DNA from: Clostridia bacterium
GTDB taxonomy: Bacteria; Bacillota; Clostridia; Oscillospirales; CAG-272
Reading direction: 5' to 3'
Assembly: GCA_017624795.1 (NCBI GenBank)
Contig: JAGAMJ010000016.1
Coordinates: forward strand, 1 to 15,511
DNA: 15,511 nt
The number at the start of each line of letters is the position of its first letter. Position 1 is the first letter of the stretch. A program made the position numbers and the translations under genes. Positions 1-6,849 of the stretch are shown here, piece by piece. The notes beneath the pieces are model-generated. The model worked only from the letters and a program-made list of their open reading frames with translations. It was not told where the DNA came from and ran no database searches.

Positions 1-53
1 CGCTGACCGACCATACCCGTGGCGCCAATGACGCCGACAGGACGTTTTTCCAT
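1..53 (-). CDS. asd: Aspartate-semialdehyde dehydrogenase, N-terminal fragment (cut by window edge)
   Basis: Only the first 17 codons are inside the window, reading MEKRPVGVIGATGMVGQ. The stretch GATGMVGQ after a short beta strand is the NADP-binding glycine loop typical of aspartate-semialdehyde dehydrogenase, the enzyme that reduces aspartyl phosphate on the way to lysine, threonine, methionine and diaminopimelate. The start is well supported: AAGGAG lies about seven bases upstream on the minus strand, and a clear promoter precedes it. Other NAD(P)-dependent dehydrogenases with a Rossmann start (for example N-acetyl-glutamyl-phosphate reductase) could begin in a similar way, so the name rests on the loop sequence alone. 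Confidence 0.7.
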   Translation of the reverse strand, partial: MEKRPVGVIGATGMVGQ

Positions 54-87
54 GTCAAATCTCCTTCAAAATTCAAATAATAGAGTT

Positions 88-116
88 ATTATATCATAAC
101 AAAACTGTAAAATCAA
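88..116 (-). promoter_or_regulatory. Sigma-A promoter for the asd-like gene
   Basis: Read on the minus strand there is a -35 box TTGATT (111-116), a 17-base spacer and a -10 box TATAAT (88-93). TG one base before the -10 gives an extended -10 as well. It lies 35 bases ahead of the asd-like start codon and downstream of the rsmI stop, so asd has its own start site instead of depending on read-through. Confidence 0.85.
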
Positions 117-142
117 GAGTTTTCCTTGGATTTTAGCGCATT

Positions 143-1033
143 TTATTGGTTTTTTGTGTTTACCTCGCGATAAAGGTCATTTTTGGGGATACCGCGGTCC
201 TTGGCGGCGGCTTTAATGGCGTCCATGCGCTTCATTCCCGCCTTTTCATAATATGCCACGTGCTCACAGGGCGGTAGCAGGCAAAGCGCCGCTGCGGGGG
301 ACTGCTCGGCGGCTCTGTCGCCGCCGCCAAGGATCAGCACGTACTCGCCGCGCGGGTCCTCGGACTTGTAGCGCTCGATCGCGCCGCCGACCGTGGTGCG
401 AAAGATCTCCTCGTTGCGTTTCGTCAGCTCACGGCACAAGGCGATCGGGCGATCCTCGCCAAGCGTTGCTGCAAGGTCGGCAAGCGTTGTGCGCAGCTTG
501 TGGGGCGCTTCGTACAGGATCATCGTTTCGGTATGTTTTTTCAAGGCGGCAAGACGCTCGCGTCTTGGGCGGTTGTCTACTGGCAAAAAGCCCTCAAAGG
601 CAAAGCGCGCGGTGGGCAGTCCCGACAGGGTGAGCGCGGTGATGGCAGCGCAACAGCCGGGCACCGAGGTCACGTTCACGCCCGCCTCGGCGCAAAGGCG
701 CACCAGATCCTCACCGGGATCGCTGATCGCGGGCGTGCCCGCGTCGCTTACAAGTGCGCAGGACTCGCCCGACGCAAGGCGCTCCACGATCACGGGGCCC
801 CGTTCGCGCTTGTTATGCTCGTAATAGGAGATCATAGGGCGCGAAATGCCGATGCAGGAGAGCAGCTTTCCTGTGTTACGGGTATCCTCGGCGGCGATGA
901 AATCGACCTCGGACAGCACCTTGATGGCGCGCTCGGAGAGATCGGCAAGGTTGCCGATGGGGGTGGCGACGAGATAGAGCGTTCCGCCCTCTATGGCATT
1001 TTTTTCTTCGGAAGAAGCGGTTTTGTATTTCAT
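143..1033 (-). CDS. rsmI: 16S rRNA (cytidine(1402)-2'-O)-methyltransferase RsmI
   Basis: RsmI uses S-adenosylmethionine to methylate the 2'-hydroxyl of C1402 in the ribosomal decoding centre. The 296-residue protein has the family signatures in order: VATPIGNL (22-29), AEDTRNT (48-54), VSDAGTPAISDPG (95-107), the VPG turn near 124, EGFLP (147-151), YEAPHKL (174-180), ELTKRNEEIFR (202-212) and RGEYVLIL (228-235). This is the tetrapyrrole-methylase (SpoU-unrelated) fold, and the length is normal for the family. I chose the ATG at 1033 because AGGAAG lies seven bases ahead of it. An in-frame ATG at 1105 would add 24 unconserved residues and would nearly run into the divergent amidase start. It is the last gene of the holB-ricT-trmN6-like-rsmI group, as in B. 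subtilis (yabC), but here it is separated from that group by an inverted amidase gene. No clear promoter is visible in the 77 bases before it. Confidence 0.95.
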   Translation of the reverse strand: MKYKTASSEEKNAIEGGTLYLVATPIGNLADLSERAIKVLSEVDFIAAEDTRNTGKLLSCIGISRPMISYYEHNKRERGPVIVERLASGESCALVSDAGTPAISDPGEDLVRLCAEAGVNVTSVPGCCAAITALTLSGLPTARFAFEGFLPVDNRPRRERLAALKKHTETMILYEAPHKLRTTLADLAATLGEDRPIALCRELTKRNEEIFRTTVGGAIERYKSEDPRGEYVLILGGGDRAAEQSPAAALCLLPPCEHVAYYEKAGMKRMDAIKAAAKDRGIPKNDLYREVNTKNQ

Positions 1034-1110
1034 TTGGCTTCCTTTCTGCACGGCAAAAGCGCCCACGTGCATAAAATGATGGTAACGGATATAAGAAAGG
1101 GGCATATCAT

Positions 1111-1674
1111 ATGGCGATCAAGATCTATCTCGATCAAGGACATAACCCCGTGAACCCGAACGCGGGGGCAGAGGGGAACGGACTGCGCGAGCAGGATATC
1201 GTGTTTCGCATCGGCGTGGAAACTGCCGCACTGCTGAATGCTGATCCCGACTTTGAGGCGCGGCTGTCGCGCCCGACGGCGGACACGCAGCTTGGCACGT
1301 CCAATGCAAGCAGTCTTGCGGCGAGAGTGCGGGACGCGAACAGCTGGGGCGCGGATTACTTTATCAGCTTGCACACCAACGCCTCTGATCTGAGTGCCGC
1401 CACGGGCAGTGAGGCGTTTGTGTTTAACCAAGGTTCTGTTGCGGCGGCGCTGGCGGCGGATATTCTGACCGATCTGCAAGAGGAAACGGGGCTTTACAAT
1501 CGTGGGGTTTTTTCCCGCCCTTCGCTTTACGTATTGAAGCGCACCGCGATGCCTGCGATTTTGCTTGAACTTGGGTTTATCACAAATCCCCGTGATGCGC
1601 GGCTGATGAGTCAAAATCCCGAATTGTTTGCGCGAGGAATTTACGAAGGGATCAAGCGATATATCGGAGCGTGA
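1111..1674 (+). CDS. N-acetylmuramoyl-L-alanine amidase (Amidase_3 family), no signal peptide
   Basis: This is a single-domain zinc amidase of 187 residues, predicted to cut the bond between N-acetylmuramic acid and the L-alanine of the peptidoglycan stem. The expected ligands are present: H11 in LDQGH, E27 in GLREQD, H88 in SLHTN and the catalytic E153 in LLELGFITN. The protein is nothing but the catalytic domain. There is no signal peptide, membrane segment or cell-wall binding repeat. That resembles spore mother-cell lysis amidases or endolysin-type enzymes more than an exported housekeeping hydrolase; this is inference. The start is fixed by AAAGGGG eight bases upstream. The gene runs against its neighbours: it is divergent from rsmI and meets the methyltransferase gene tail to tail with only two bases between stop codons. 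No surrounding gene suggests a prophage. Confidence 0.9.
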   Translation: MAIKIYLDQGHNPVNPNAGAEGNGLREQDIVFRIGVETAALLNADPDFEARLSRPTADTQLGTSNASSLAARVRDANSWGADYFISLHTNASDLSAATGSEAFVFNQGSVAAALAADILTDLQEETGLYNRGVFSRPSLYVLKRTAMPAILLELGFITNPRDARLMSQNPELFARGIYEGIKRYIGA

Positions 1675-1676
1675 GC

Positions 1677-2444
1677 TTAGTCAAAGCGCCCTGTGTCGTA
1701 GATCCTTTGCGCGCGTTCGGCGAGCGATTTTTCAATATCGTTAGCGGATTTTTCGTGCAAAATAAGGGGAGGCAGCACCGAAAGCCCCTCGGCGGCGCCG
1801 AGTACCGCTTCGCAGAGGACCATAGACGGCTCTTTGTCCGGGTGGTCGTGCACAAAGACCATGCGCTTGGGGGAGAGCTTGTGCGCCCGAAGGGCGGCAA
1901 GCAAGCTGTCCAGACGGTCGGGGCGGTAAACGGTGTAGAATCTTCCGCCGTATTTGAGGCATCTTGCCGCCGCGGCGGCGAAATCGTCAATGCCGCCCAG
2001 CACCTCGTGACGGGCGATCTGCTTTTCACCGTGTGGGGAAGCGTAGCCGCTGTCGGTGCGCATATAGGGGGGATTGCTGACGATAACGTCAAGCTCGCCG
2101 CCGAAATCGGCGGGGGAAAGCTCGCGAATATCCCCCAAAAGCACCGAAACGGTATGAGAAAAGCCGTTTAATTGCACGTTTCTTTTTGCAAGCTCGGCAA
2201 ATTGCGGCTGCGCCTCCACGCCCGTGATGTGTGCAAAGGTCTTGCGGGCGGCAAGGAGCAGCGCGATGATACCCGTTCCGCAACCGAAATCGGCGGCACG
2301 AGAGCGAGGGGCGGGGCGGCAAAAGGCAGAAAGCAAAAAGGCGTCGCTGCCAAAGGCCAGCCCGTTTTTTCTCTGGATCAGACGGATATGCTCGTTGACC
2401 TCGTCCAAGCGTTCGTCGGGACCTATTAAGATCGGTTCCTTCAT
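1677..2444 (-). CDS. TrmN6/YabB-like tRNA (adenine-N6)-methyltransferase
   Basis: A 255-residue class I methyltransferase. The N-terminal region (RLIQRKNGLAFGSDAFLLSAF, about 21-41) is the signature lead-in of the COG4123/YfiC-TrmN6 family. It is followed by the SAM-binding motif ADFGCGTG (51-58), the acidic loop GVEAQ (75-79) and the catalytic NPPY (124-127) that marks N6-adenine or amino methylation. E. coli TrmN6 modifies A37 of tRNA1(Val). The B. subtilis homologue is yabB, which also lies between ricT/yabA and rsmI, so both sequence and position agree. The exact target is inferred. I prefer the second ATG (2444) because AAAGGA abuts the ATG at 2450 and would be too close to serve it, whereas it is six bases from 2444. 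The C-terminal stop is two bases from that of the opposing amidase. Confidence 0.88.
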   Translation of the reverse strand: MKEPILIGPDERLDEVNEHIRLIQRKNGLAFGSDAFLLSAFCRPAPRSRAADFGCGTGIIALLLAARKTFAHITGVEAQPQFAELAKRNVQLNGFSHTVSVLLGDIRELSPADFGGELDVIVSNPPYMRTDSGYASPHGEKQIARHEVLGGIDDFAAAAARCLKYGGRFYTVYRPDRLDSLLAALRAHKLSPKRMVFVHDHPDKEPSMVLCEAVLGAAEGLSVLPPLILHEKSANDIEKSLAERAQRIYDTGRFD

Positions 2445-2499
2445 ACCCATTCCTTTCTTTTATAGCCATGCGCGTGATCGCGCGTTTTACATTTTGTGA

Positions 2500-2540
2500 A
2501 AAGCGGCGTGAAGCGGGGGTAGCCCGTTTCACGCCGCTTT
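2500..2540 (-). terminator. Hairpin terminator after the ferredoxin gene
   Basis: A perfect 13-bp inverted repeat (2500-2512 with 2528-2540) surrounds a 15-base loop, and the loop can extend the stem with CGGG/CCCG. On the minus strand it is followed by only four T residues. It sits 22 bases past the ferredoxin stop and before the methyltransferase start. The short T-tract suggests partial termination, so the methyltransferase may still be read from upstream. A second small hairpin (GCGCG, TGAT loop, CGCGC) lies at about 2469-2482. Confidence 0.65.
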
Positions 2541-2562
2541 CGTTGTTTGTTGCGTATGTTTT

Positions 2563-2733
2563 TTACTCTGCCTTGGGAGCGCCGACAGGGCAAGCGCCTT
2601 CGCAAGCGCCGCACTCAACGCAAAGCTCTGCGTTGATGACGTACTTGCCGTCACCCTCGGAGATCGCACCGACGGGGCACGCCTCGACGCAAGCGCCGCA
2701 GGATACGCAATCATCGGAAATCTTGTATGCCAT
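2563..2733 (-). CDS. 2[4Fe-4S] bacterial-type ferredoxin
   Basis: A 56-residue low-potential electron carrier of the clostridial ferredoxin type. Two CxxCxxCxxxCP motifs are visible at C9-C12-C15-C19 and C38-C41-C44-C48, each followed by proline. The two halves are internally repeated (CVSCGACVEACPVGA and CVECGACEGACPVGA), the classic ferredoxin gene duplication. Length matches the family. The start at 2733 has GGAGGG about eight bases upstream. An upstream in-frame ATG would add 34 residues of AT-rich, unconserved sequence that includes the likely promoter. The gene lies between ricT and the YabB-like methyltransferase, where B. subtilis has yabA. Its redox partner is not identifiable from the window. 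Confidence 0.95.
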   Translation of the reverse strand: MAYKISDDCVSCGACVEACPVGAISEGDGKYVINAELCVECGACEGACPVGAPKAE

Positions 2734-2766
2734 GTTTTCTACCCTCCGTTCACATTGGTTTCTACT

Positions 2767-2795
2767 ATTGTAGCATATTTTCGACAAAAAGAAAA
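2767..2795 (-). promoter_or_regulatory. Extended -10 promoter for the ferredoxin gene
   Basis: On the minus strand the -10 box is TACAAT (2767-2772), preceded by TG and one base (TGCTACAAT), which makes an extended -10. The -35 region (about 2790-2795, TTTTCT) is weak. The start site would fall near 2760, giving a 5' leader of under 30 bases. Confidence 0.55.
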
Positions 2796-2826
2796 TACTT
2801 TTTGCAAAAATCCATAAATTTATTTT

Positions 2827-2843
2827 TTGCCGCATCGCGGCAA
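2827..2843 (-). terminator. Possible weak terminator hairpin after ricT
   Basis: TTGCCGC and GCGGCAA form a perfect 7-bp stem with a 3-base loop six bases beyond the ricT stop. On the minus strand it is followed by an A-rich stretch and not by T residues, so it is not a canonical intrinsic terminator. It may instead protect the 3' end of the holB-ricT mRNA. Confidence 0.35.
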
Positions 2844-2849
2844 GGAGCG

Positions 2850-4298
2850 TTACGCTTTCTTTTCGTCACTGCCCGATCCGGTTTGATTTGTGCTGTTTTC
2901 GCTACCGTTGGCGGGCTTTTTGTTGTCCGTTGACGCCCGCTTGTCTTTTCCGAGCACTGTCAGTGTGTCGCGGTGATAGACCTTGGGCGCTTCCTCGGGG
3001 GTGCTGTCCAGCCGCACCTTCACCGTGCCTGCAAGGGGACTTGCGTCCACCACGACGCCGTTTCCGTCGGGGGTGGCAACAAGCGTATCCTTTTTGGGGG
3101 TGAGCGCCGCCTCGGCGGCGTAGGTTTCATGCTCGTAGCGCAGGCAGCACATCAGTCTGCCGCAGCAGCCCGAAATTTTGGAGGTGTTGATCGAAAGGCC
3201 CTGTTCCTTTGCCATTTTGATCGAAACCTGGCCAAAATCCGAGAGATAAGTGGAGCAGCAAAAAGGTCTGCCACACATGCCAAGACCGCCGATCAGGCGG
3301 GACTCATCTCGAATGCCGATCTGCCGCAGCTCAATACGGGTGTGGAACACGCCCGCCAGATCACGTACCAGCTCGCGAAAATCCACGCGACCATCGGAGG
3401 TGAAATAGAACAGAAGCTTGGAATTGTCAAAGGTGTATTGCGCGTCGACAAGCTTCATTTCCAGCTTGTGCATAGCGACCTTTTCGGCGCAGACCTTCAA
3501 CGCCTCGGCTTCCTTTGCTCTGTTTTCCTGCTCGTGTGCCTTATCCTCTGCGGTGGCGCGGCGCAGCACCGAGCGCAGGGGCTGGACGACGTTCTTTTCG
3601 GCGATCTTGCGCTTTGGCATTACGATCTCACCGAATTCGGGGCCGCGTGCCGTATCCACCAGCACCTCGTCGCCGACGCGGTAGGAGCCCTTATCGGGGG
3701 CGAAGAAATAGACCTTGCCCGCCTGACGGAAGCGCACGCCCACCACCTCAACGGCTTTGCCGTCGGGAACGGGGAAGCCGCAGGGAATATCCTCCGTGAG
3801 ATAGGCAGCCGTTGCGATGTCCACGGCAAACTCGTCGGAATCCACCGCGATCGCCTCGTCCCTTTTATTCTTTTGCGCGCTGCCGAACAAATCGGTCAAA
3901 AGCGTCGTGCTGAACGTATCGTCTGCCGCACGCTGTGCTGTGGTGTTTTTCTGCGGGGCACGGTCGTTGCGGTTGTTTTTTGTACCGTTATTGGGCTTTT
4001 CCTGTATGGGTGCTGTGTTGTGTTGCTCAACGGGCTGCTTGTTCGCGCGGTCGTTTTTGTGACGGTTGCGACGGTTTCTTCTGTTGCGGGAGGTGTTTTG
4101 GTGCTGCCCCTGTTGCGCGTTCGCCTGCTCCTTTCGGTTGCCTTGCGTCGGGACGGGAGCCACGTTGACGGGTGCCGATGCGTCCTTTTGCGGGGGCGGA
4201 TTGAAATTGCCCGGGCGCACCGAAATGCGCTGCCCGTCGTGGCGTTCAGCATCCTTTTGATGGTTGTCTTTATGGGGTGAAAATCTTTTCTTTTTCAT
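2850..4298 (-). CDS. ricT: PSP1-domain protein RicT (YaaT), with long disordered N-terminus
   Basis: RicT works with RicA and RicF as the Y-complex that steers RNase Y to particular mRNAs. In B. subtilis the complex carries [4Fe-4S] clusters. This 482-residue protein has the PSP1 core from about 183 to 455, with the signatures VEVVGVRFRQAGKVYFF, GPEFGEIV and DGRVDFRELVRDLAGVFHTRIELRQIGIRDE. The conserved cysteines are clear: C342, C347 and C348 in GMCGRPFCC, then C378/C379 and C384/C385 in GCCGRLMCCLRYE. The CxxxxCC spacing and the later Cys fit the cluster-binding residues described for B. subtilis RicT. Residues 1 to about 135 are low complexity, rich in N, Q, K, R and P, with an RNRRNRRNRHKN run near 71-82. 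The tail after about 455 is also disordered. The start has GGAG six bases upstream. It lies 36 bases behind holB, as in B. subtilis. Confidence 0.93.
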   Translation of the reverse strand: MKKKRFSPHKDNHQKDAERHDGQRISVRPGNFNPPPQKDASAPVNVAPVPTQGNRKEQANAQQGQHQNTSRNRRNRRNRHKNDRANKQPVEQHNTAPIQEKPNNGTKNNRNDRAPQKNTTAQRAADDTFSTTLLTDLFGSAQKNKRDEAIAVDSDEFAVDIATAAYLTEDIPCGFPVPDGKAVEVVGVRFRQAGKVYFFAPDKGSYRVGDEVLVDTARGPEFGEIVMPKRKIAEKNVVQPLRSVLRRATAEDKAHEQENRAKEAEALKVCAEKVAMHKLEMKLVDAQYTFDNSKLLFYFTSDGRVDFRELVRDLAGVFHTRIELRQIGIRDESRLIGGLGMCGRPFCCSTYLSDFGQVSIKMAKEQGLSINTSKISGCCGRLMCCLRYEHETYAAEAALTPKKDTLVATPDGNGVVVDASPLAGTVKVRLDSTPEEAPKVYHRDTLTVLGKDKRASTDNKKPANGSENSTNQTGSGSDEKKA

Positions 4299-4334
4299 AA
4301 TAACTCCGTTTATTTATGCCGCGCACAGCGCGGA

Positions 4335-5387
4335 TTATGATCGAGATAATTTGTTGTGCAGCTGTACAAGCAAAAGCCGTATGTTTGCGTTTGCCGCAAG
4401 TAAGCGCGCCGTTTCGCGAACGGTGTTCGCGATATGGACCAGACGGCGGGCAGTGAAGCGCGTGCAGAGATCCAGCGCGAGCTCGCGGTTGGTGAAAAAG
4501 ACGAGCGTGGCGGTGTCGCTGTACGTAAGCAACAAAAGGTCGCGCAGTGCCATTTCCAAAAACGACAGCTTCGTGCCGACCTCCTCGCGATTGGTGCCAA
4601 AGGCAAGCAGGGCGGAAAGCAGCTCATCGGGGCGTGTGCGCTCGGCAAGCAGCGAGATCGTGCGCGAAACGGCGGCGCGGTGCTCCATCATGGAGGCACG
4701 TTGCGATCCGTTCAGCAGCTCGATGGCGGTGCCGATGCAGCCGTTTGCCATACGCAGGATAGCTGCAAAATCGTCAGGCGCGTCGGCTTTCAGCGCCGTT
4801 GCCGTGTTCCGAAGCTTCGACTCGCGTGCGGGGGAAAGGAGGTAGGCCTCGATCTCTTGCTCGCTGACCGGCTGCATACGCAAAATGGGCGCGCGAGAGC
4901 GAATGGTTTCAAGCAGTACAGAGGCGTCCTGCGCAAGCAGAAAGAACATGACGAAAGCGGGCGGATCCTCCAACGTGAGAAGGAAAGCGTTTTGCGCTTG
5001 CTGCGTCATCGTATGCGCGTCGTGGATCAAATAGACCTTAAAGGAAAGGTCGTTGGGCACGGTATGCACGTCAGCGCGCAGGGCGCGCACAACGTCCACA
5101 CCCATGGTCGCCTTGCCCTCTTCTCGGTAGACGTGTATCACGTCGGGTGAGCTTCCCGCCGCGATCTTTTGGCAGGCATCACACCTGCCGCAGGGCAGCG
5201 CGTGGTCAGCACTCGATCTGTTCCGGCAGGCAAGCGCCATGGAAAGCGCCATCGCCAGCGTACTTTTGCCGCTGCCGTCGGCGCCCTCGATGACATAAGC
5301 GTGGGAAAGGGAGCCGTCTTCAAGGTCCTTGCCAAGGCGGCGGCGCAGCGATTCGTTGCCCGCGACCGAGGACAGATATTCGCGCAT
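4335..5387 (-). CDS. holB: DNA polymerase III subunit delta prime HolB
   Basis: Delta prime is the stator of the clamp loader that places the sliding clamp on primed DNA. The 350-residue protein has an AAA+ Walker A motif GADGSGKST (35-43), a four-cysteine zinc module (C54, C66, C69, C72), a degenerate Walker B region (VYLIHDAHTM, about 118-127) and the conserved QNAFLLTLEDPP (132-143). In the family's sensor/arginine element SRC, the sequence here is TIRSRAP (161-167), so the arginine is kept but the cysteine is alanine. The N-terminus matches the family (VAGNESLRRRL followed by SHAYVIEG). The start at 5387 has a purine-rich AGGGGTGAGAGGAA ahead of it. It is first in its transcription unit, directly behind a strong promoter, and is followed by ricT. 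Confidence 0.93.
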   Translation of the reverse strand: MREYLSSVAGNESLRRRLGKDLEDGSLSHAYVIEGADGSGKSTLAMALSMALACRNRSSADHALPCGRCDACQKIAAGSSPDVIHVYREEGKATMGVDVVRALRADVHTVPNDLSFKVYLIHDAHTMTQQAQNAFLLTLEDPPAFVMFFLLAQDASVLLETIRSRAPILRMQPVSEQEIEAYLLSPARESKLRNTATALKADAPDDFAAILRMANGCIGTAIELLNGSQRASMMEHRAAVSRTISLLAERTRPDELLSALLAFGTNREEVGTKLSFLEMALRDLLLLTYSDTATLVFFTNRELALDLCTRFTARRLVHIANTVRETARLLAANANIRLLLVQLHNKLSRS

Positions 5388-5428
5388 TTCCTCTCACCCC
5401 TACTTTGTCAATAATATCTCATCATAAT

Positions 5429-5457
5429 ATTATAACAGATGCCATCGAAAAAGTCAA
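5429..5457 (-). promoter_or_regulatory. Sigma-A promoter for holB-ricT
   Basis: On the minus strand TTGACT (5452-5457) and TATAAT (5429-5434) are separated by exactly 17 bases, which is close to full consensus. The start site would fall near 5422, giving a leader of about 35 bases before holB. Just upstream of the -35, an AT-rich inverted repeat (ATTGTTT, GTCAA, AAACAAT; 5468-5486) could be a protein site or UP-like DNA. The remainder of the gap to 5570 shows nothing else I can name. Confidence 0.9.
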
Positions 5458-5570
5458 TGGTGCGATCATTGTTTGTCAAAAACAATTTTTGGCTCAAAGC
5501 GTAAAAGAAAAATACCAAAAAAGTGCACACGTTGCAGAGAATTTGATACATTTTGCGCATTTTGGCAACG

Positions 5571-5606
5571 AAAAAGGTTCGCTTTTTTGCAAAAGCGAAC
5601 CTTTTT
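5571..5606. terminator. Bidirectional intrinsic terminator after the sugar kinase
   Basis: A perfect 16-bp inverted repeat (5571-5586 with 5591-5606, core GGTTCGC/GCGAACC) has a 4-base loop and runs of T on both outer sides: seven on the plus strand, five on the minus strand. It begins 12 bases past the sugar-kinase stop codon and is a textbook terminator for that gene. The other orientation would also block plus-strand antisense transcription. Confidence 0.93.
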
Positions 5607-5617
5607 TTGGCACCTTT

Positions 5618-6637
5618 TTATCGTTGGACGCGTCCTGATCCGTCACCGCCAGCAAGTGCCTTGACCTCGGCAACGGTGACCTCGTTCATATCACCCTCAA
5701 TGGTGTCCTTCAAGGCAGATGCCGCCACGGCAAATTCGATCGTTTCCTGATTGGAATAGCCGTTTGAAATGGCGTAGATAAGCCCCGCGCCGAAGCTGTC
5801 GCCGCCGCCCACGCGGTCAACGATGTGGATCAGGTAGTTCTTCGAGAAATAGTATTCGCCGTCGCGGTAAAGCATCGCCGCCCAATTGTTGTCATTTGCG
5901 GAGATCGAGCCGCGCAGCGTGATGGCAACGGTGGGGATATCAAAGCGCTCGGAAAGCTGCTTTGCCACGTCCTTATAGCCCTCGTGCGAGAGCTTGCCGC
6001 CCGTCACGTCGGTGTCAGCCGCCTTAATGCCGAAGACCTTTTCGCAATCCTCCTCGTTGGCGATGGCAACGTCCACGAAGGGCATCAGCTCGCCCATGAC
6101 CTTGCCCGCCTTTTCGGTGGTCCAAAGGTTTTTGCGGAAGTTCAGGTCACAGGAAACGGTCACACCGAGCTTTTTCGCGGTCTTGACCGCATCAAGGCAG
6201 ATCTCGGCGCAGTTGTCGGAAAGGGCGGGGGTGATGCCCGTGACGTGGAACCACGTTGCGCCATCAAGGATCTTGTTCCAATCAAAATCGGCTGCGGTCG
6301 CTGCCCAAATTGAAGAATACTTGCGGTCGTAGATCACCTTGGAGGGGCGCTGTGAAGCACCTTTCTCACAGTAATAAAGTCCGACGCGCTCGCCGCCCCA
6401 CGCGATATCCGCGGTGTCGACACCGTGCGCGCGCAGAGTGCGAAGTGCGCTTTTGCCGATATCGTTATCGGGCAATTTGGTCACATAAGAGGCGTTCATA
6501 CCAAAATTTGCAAGGGAAACGGCTACGTTTGCCTCGCCGCCGCCGTAAACGACCTCAAAGCAATCCGCCTGCACGAAGCGCTTGTAGCCAACAGGAGCAA
6601 GACGTCCCATGATCTCACCAAAGCATACAAATTTCAT
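5618..6637 (-). CDS. kdgK: PfkB-family sugar kinase, probably 2-dehydro-3-deoxygluconokinase
   Basis: A 339-residue ribokinase-fold enzyme, predicted to phosphorylate 2-keto-3-deoxygluconate with ATP to feed the lower Entner-Doudoroff step. The N-terminal MKFVCFGEIMGRLAP followed by GGGEANVAVSLANFG (32-46) and the sugar-contact region SSIWAA match KdgK-type members better than fructokinase or ribokinase. The family C-terminal signature DRVGGGDSFGAG (274-285) contains the catalytic base D280. Length is typical. The start has AAGGAGAG seven bases upstream. It is monocistronic, with its own promoter (6677-6705) and terminator (5571-5606). The aldolase partner (KdgA/Eda) is not in the window, so substrate assignment rests on sequence alone. 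A related 2-keto-sugar kinase or fructokinase remains possible. Confidence 0.85.
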   Translation of the reverse strand: MKFVCFGEIMGRLAPVGYKRFVQADCFEVVYGGGEANVAVSLANFGMNASYVTKLPDNDIGKSALRTLRAHGVDTADIAWGGERVGLYYCEKGASQRPSKVIYDRKYSSIWAATAADFDWNKILDGATWFHVTGITPALSDNCAEICLDAVKTAKKLGVTVSCDLNFRKNLWTTEKAGKVMGELMPFVDVAIANEEDCEKVFGIKAADTDVTGGKLSHEGYKDVAKQLSERFDIPTVAITLRGSISANDNNWAAMLYRDGEYYFSKNYLIHIVDRVGGGDSFGAGLIYAISNGYSNQETIEFAVAASALKDTIEGDMNEVTVAEVKALAGGDGSGRVQR

Positions 6638-6676
6638 AAAAGCTCTCCTTTTGATATTAAAATTTCAACTGTGTCC

Positions 6677-6705
6677 ATTATAGCAAAAGAAGCATATGTT
6701 TGCAA
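6677..6705 (-). promoter_or_regulatory. Sigma-A promoter for the sugar kinase
   Basis: On the minus strand TTGCAA (6700-6705) and TATAAT (6677-6682) are 17 bases apart. The start site would be near 6670, giving a leader of about 33 bases before the kinase ATG. The -35 box is itself a TTGCAA palindrome, a motif that recurs 48 bases further upstream. Confidence 0.85.
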
Positions 6706-6752
6706 GCCCCGCAAGGAAAAAAGACAGAATGTGCAAAAAGTTGCCATTTTCT

Positions 6753-6768
6753 TTGCAATTTAATGCAA
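6753..6768. promoter_or_regulatory. Inverted TTGCA repeat, possible operator between divergent promoters
   Basis: TTGCA and TGCAA flank a 6-base ATTTAA centre, a 16-bp symmetric site of the size bound by dimeric helix-turn-helix regulators. It lies about 48 bases upstream of the kinase promoter and about 80 bases upstream of the glgB promoter. No regulator gene is in the window, and AT-rich DNA yields such repeats by chance. Confidence 0.3.
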
Positions 6769-6849
6769 CACGCACAAGAAGTTTTGTGCTTTATTACAAA
6801 AAATAGGTTATTTTGTTGAAAAAATGCGCAAAAAAACGCTTAAAAGCCC

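Noticed and set aside
1034..1105. Upstream ATG giving RsmI 24 extra residues
   Set aside because: The AGGAAG site serves the ATG at 1033. The extra residues show no family similarity and would overlap the amidase upstream region.
2455..2490. TATAAA before the YabB-like methyltransferase as a promoter
   Set aside because: It is only about ten bases from the start codon's ribosome site, so the transcript would begin inside that site, and no -35 box is present.
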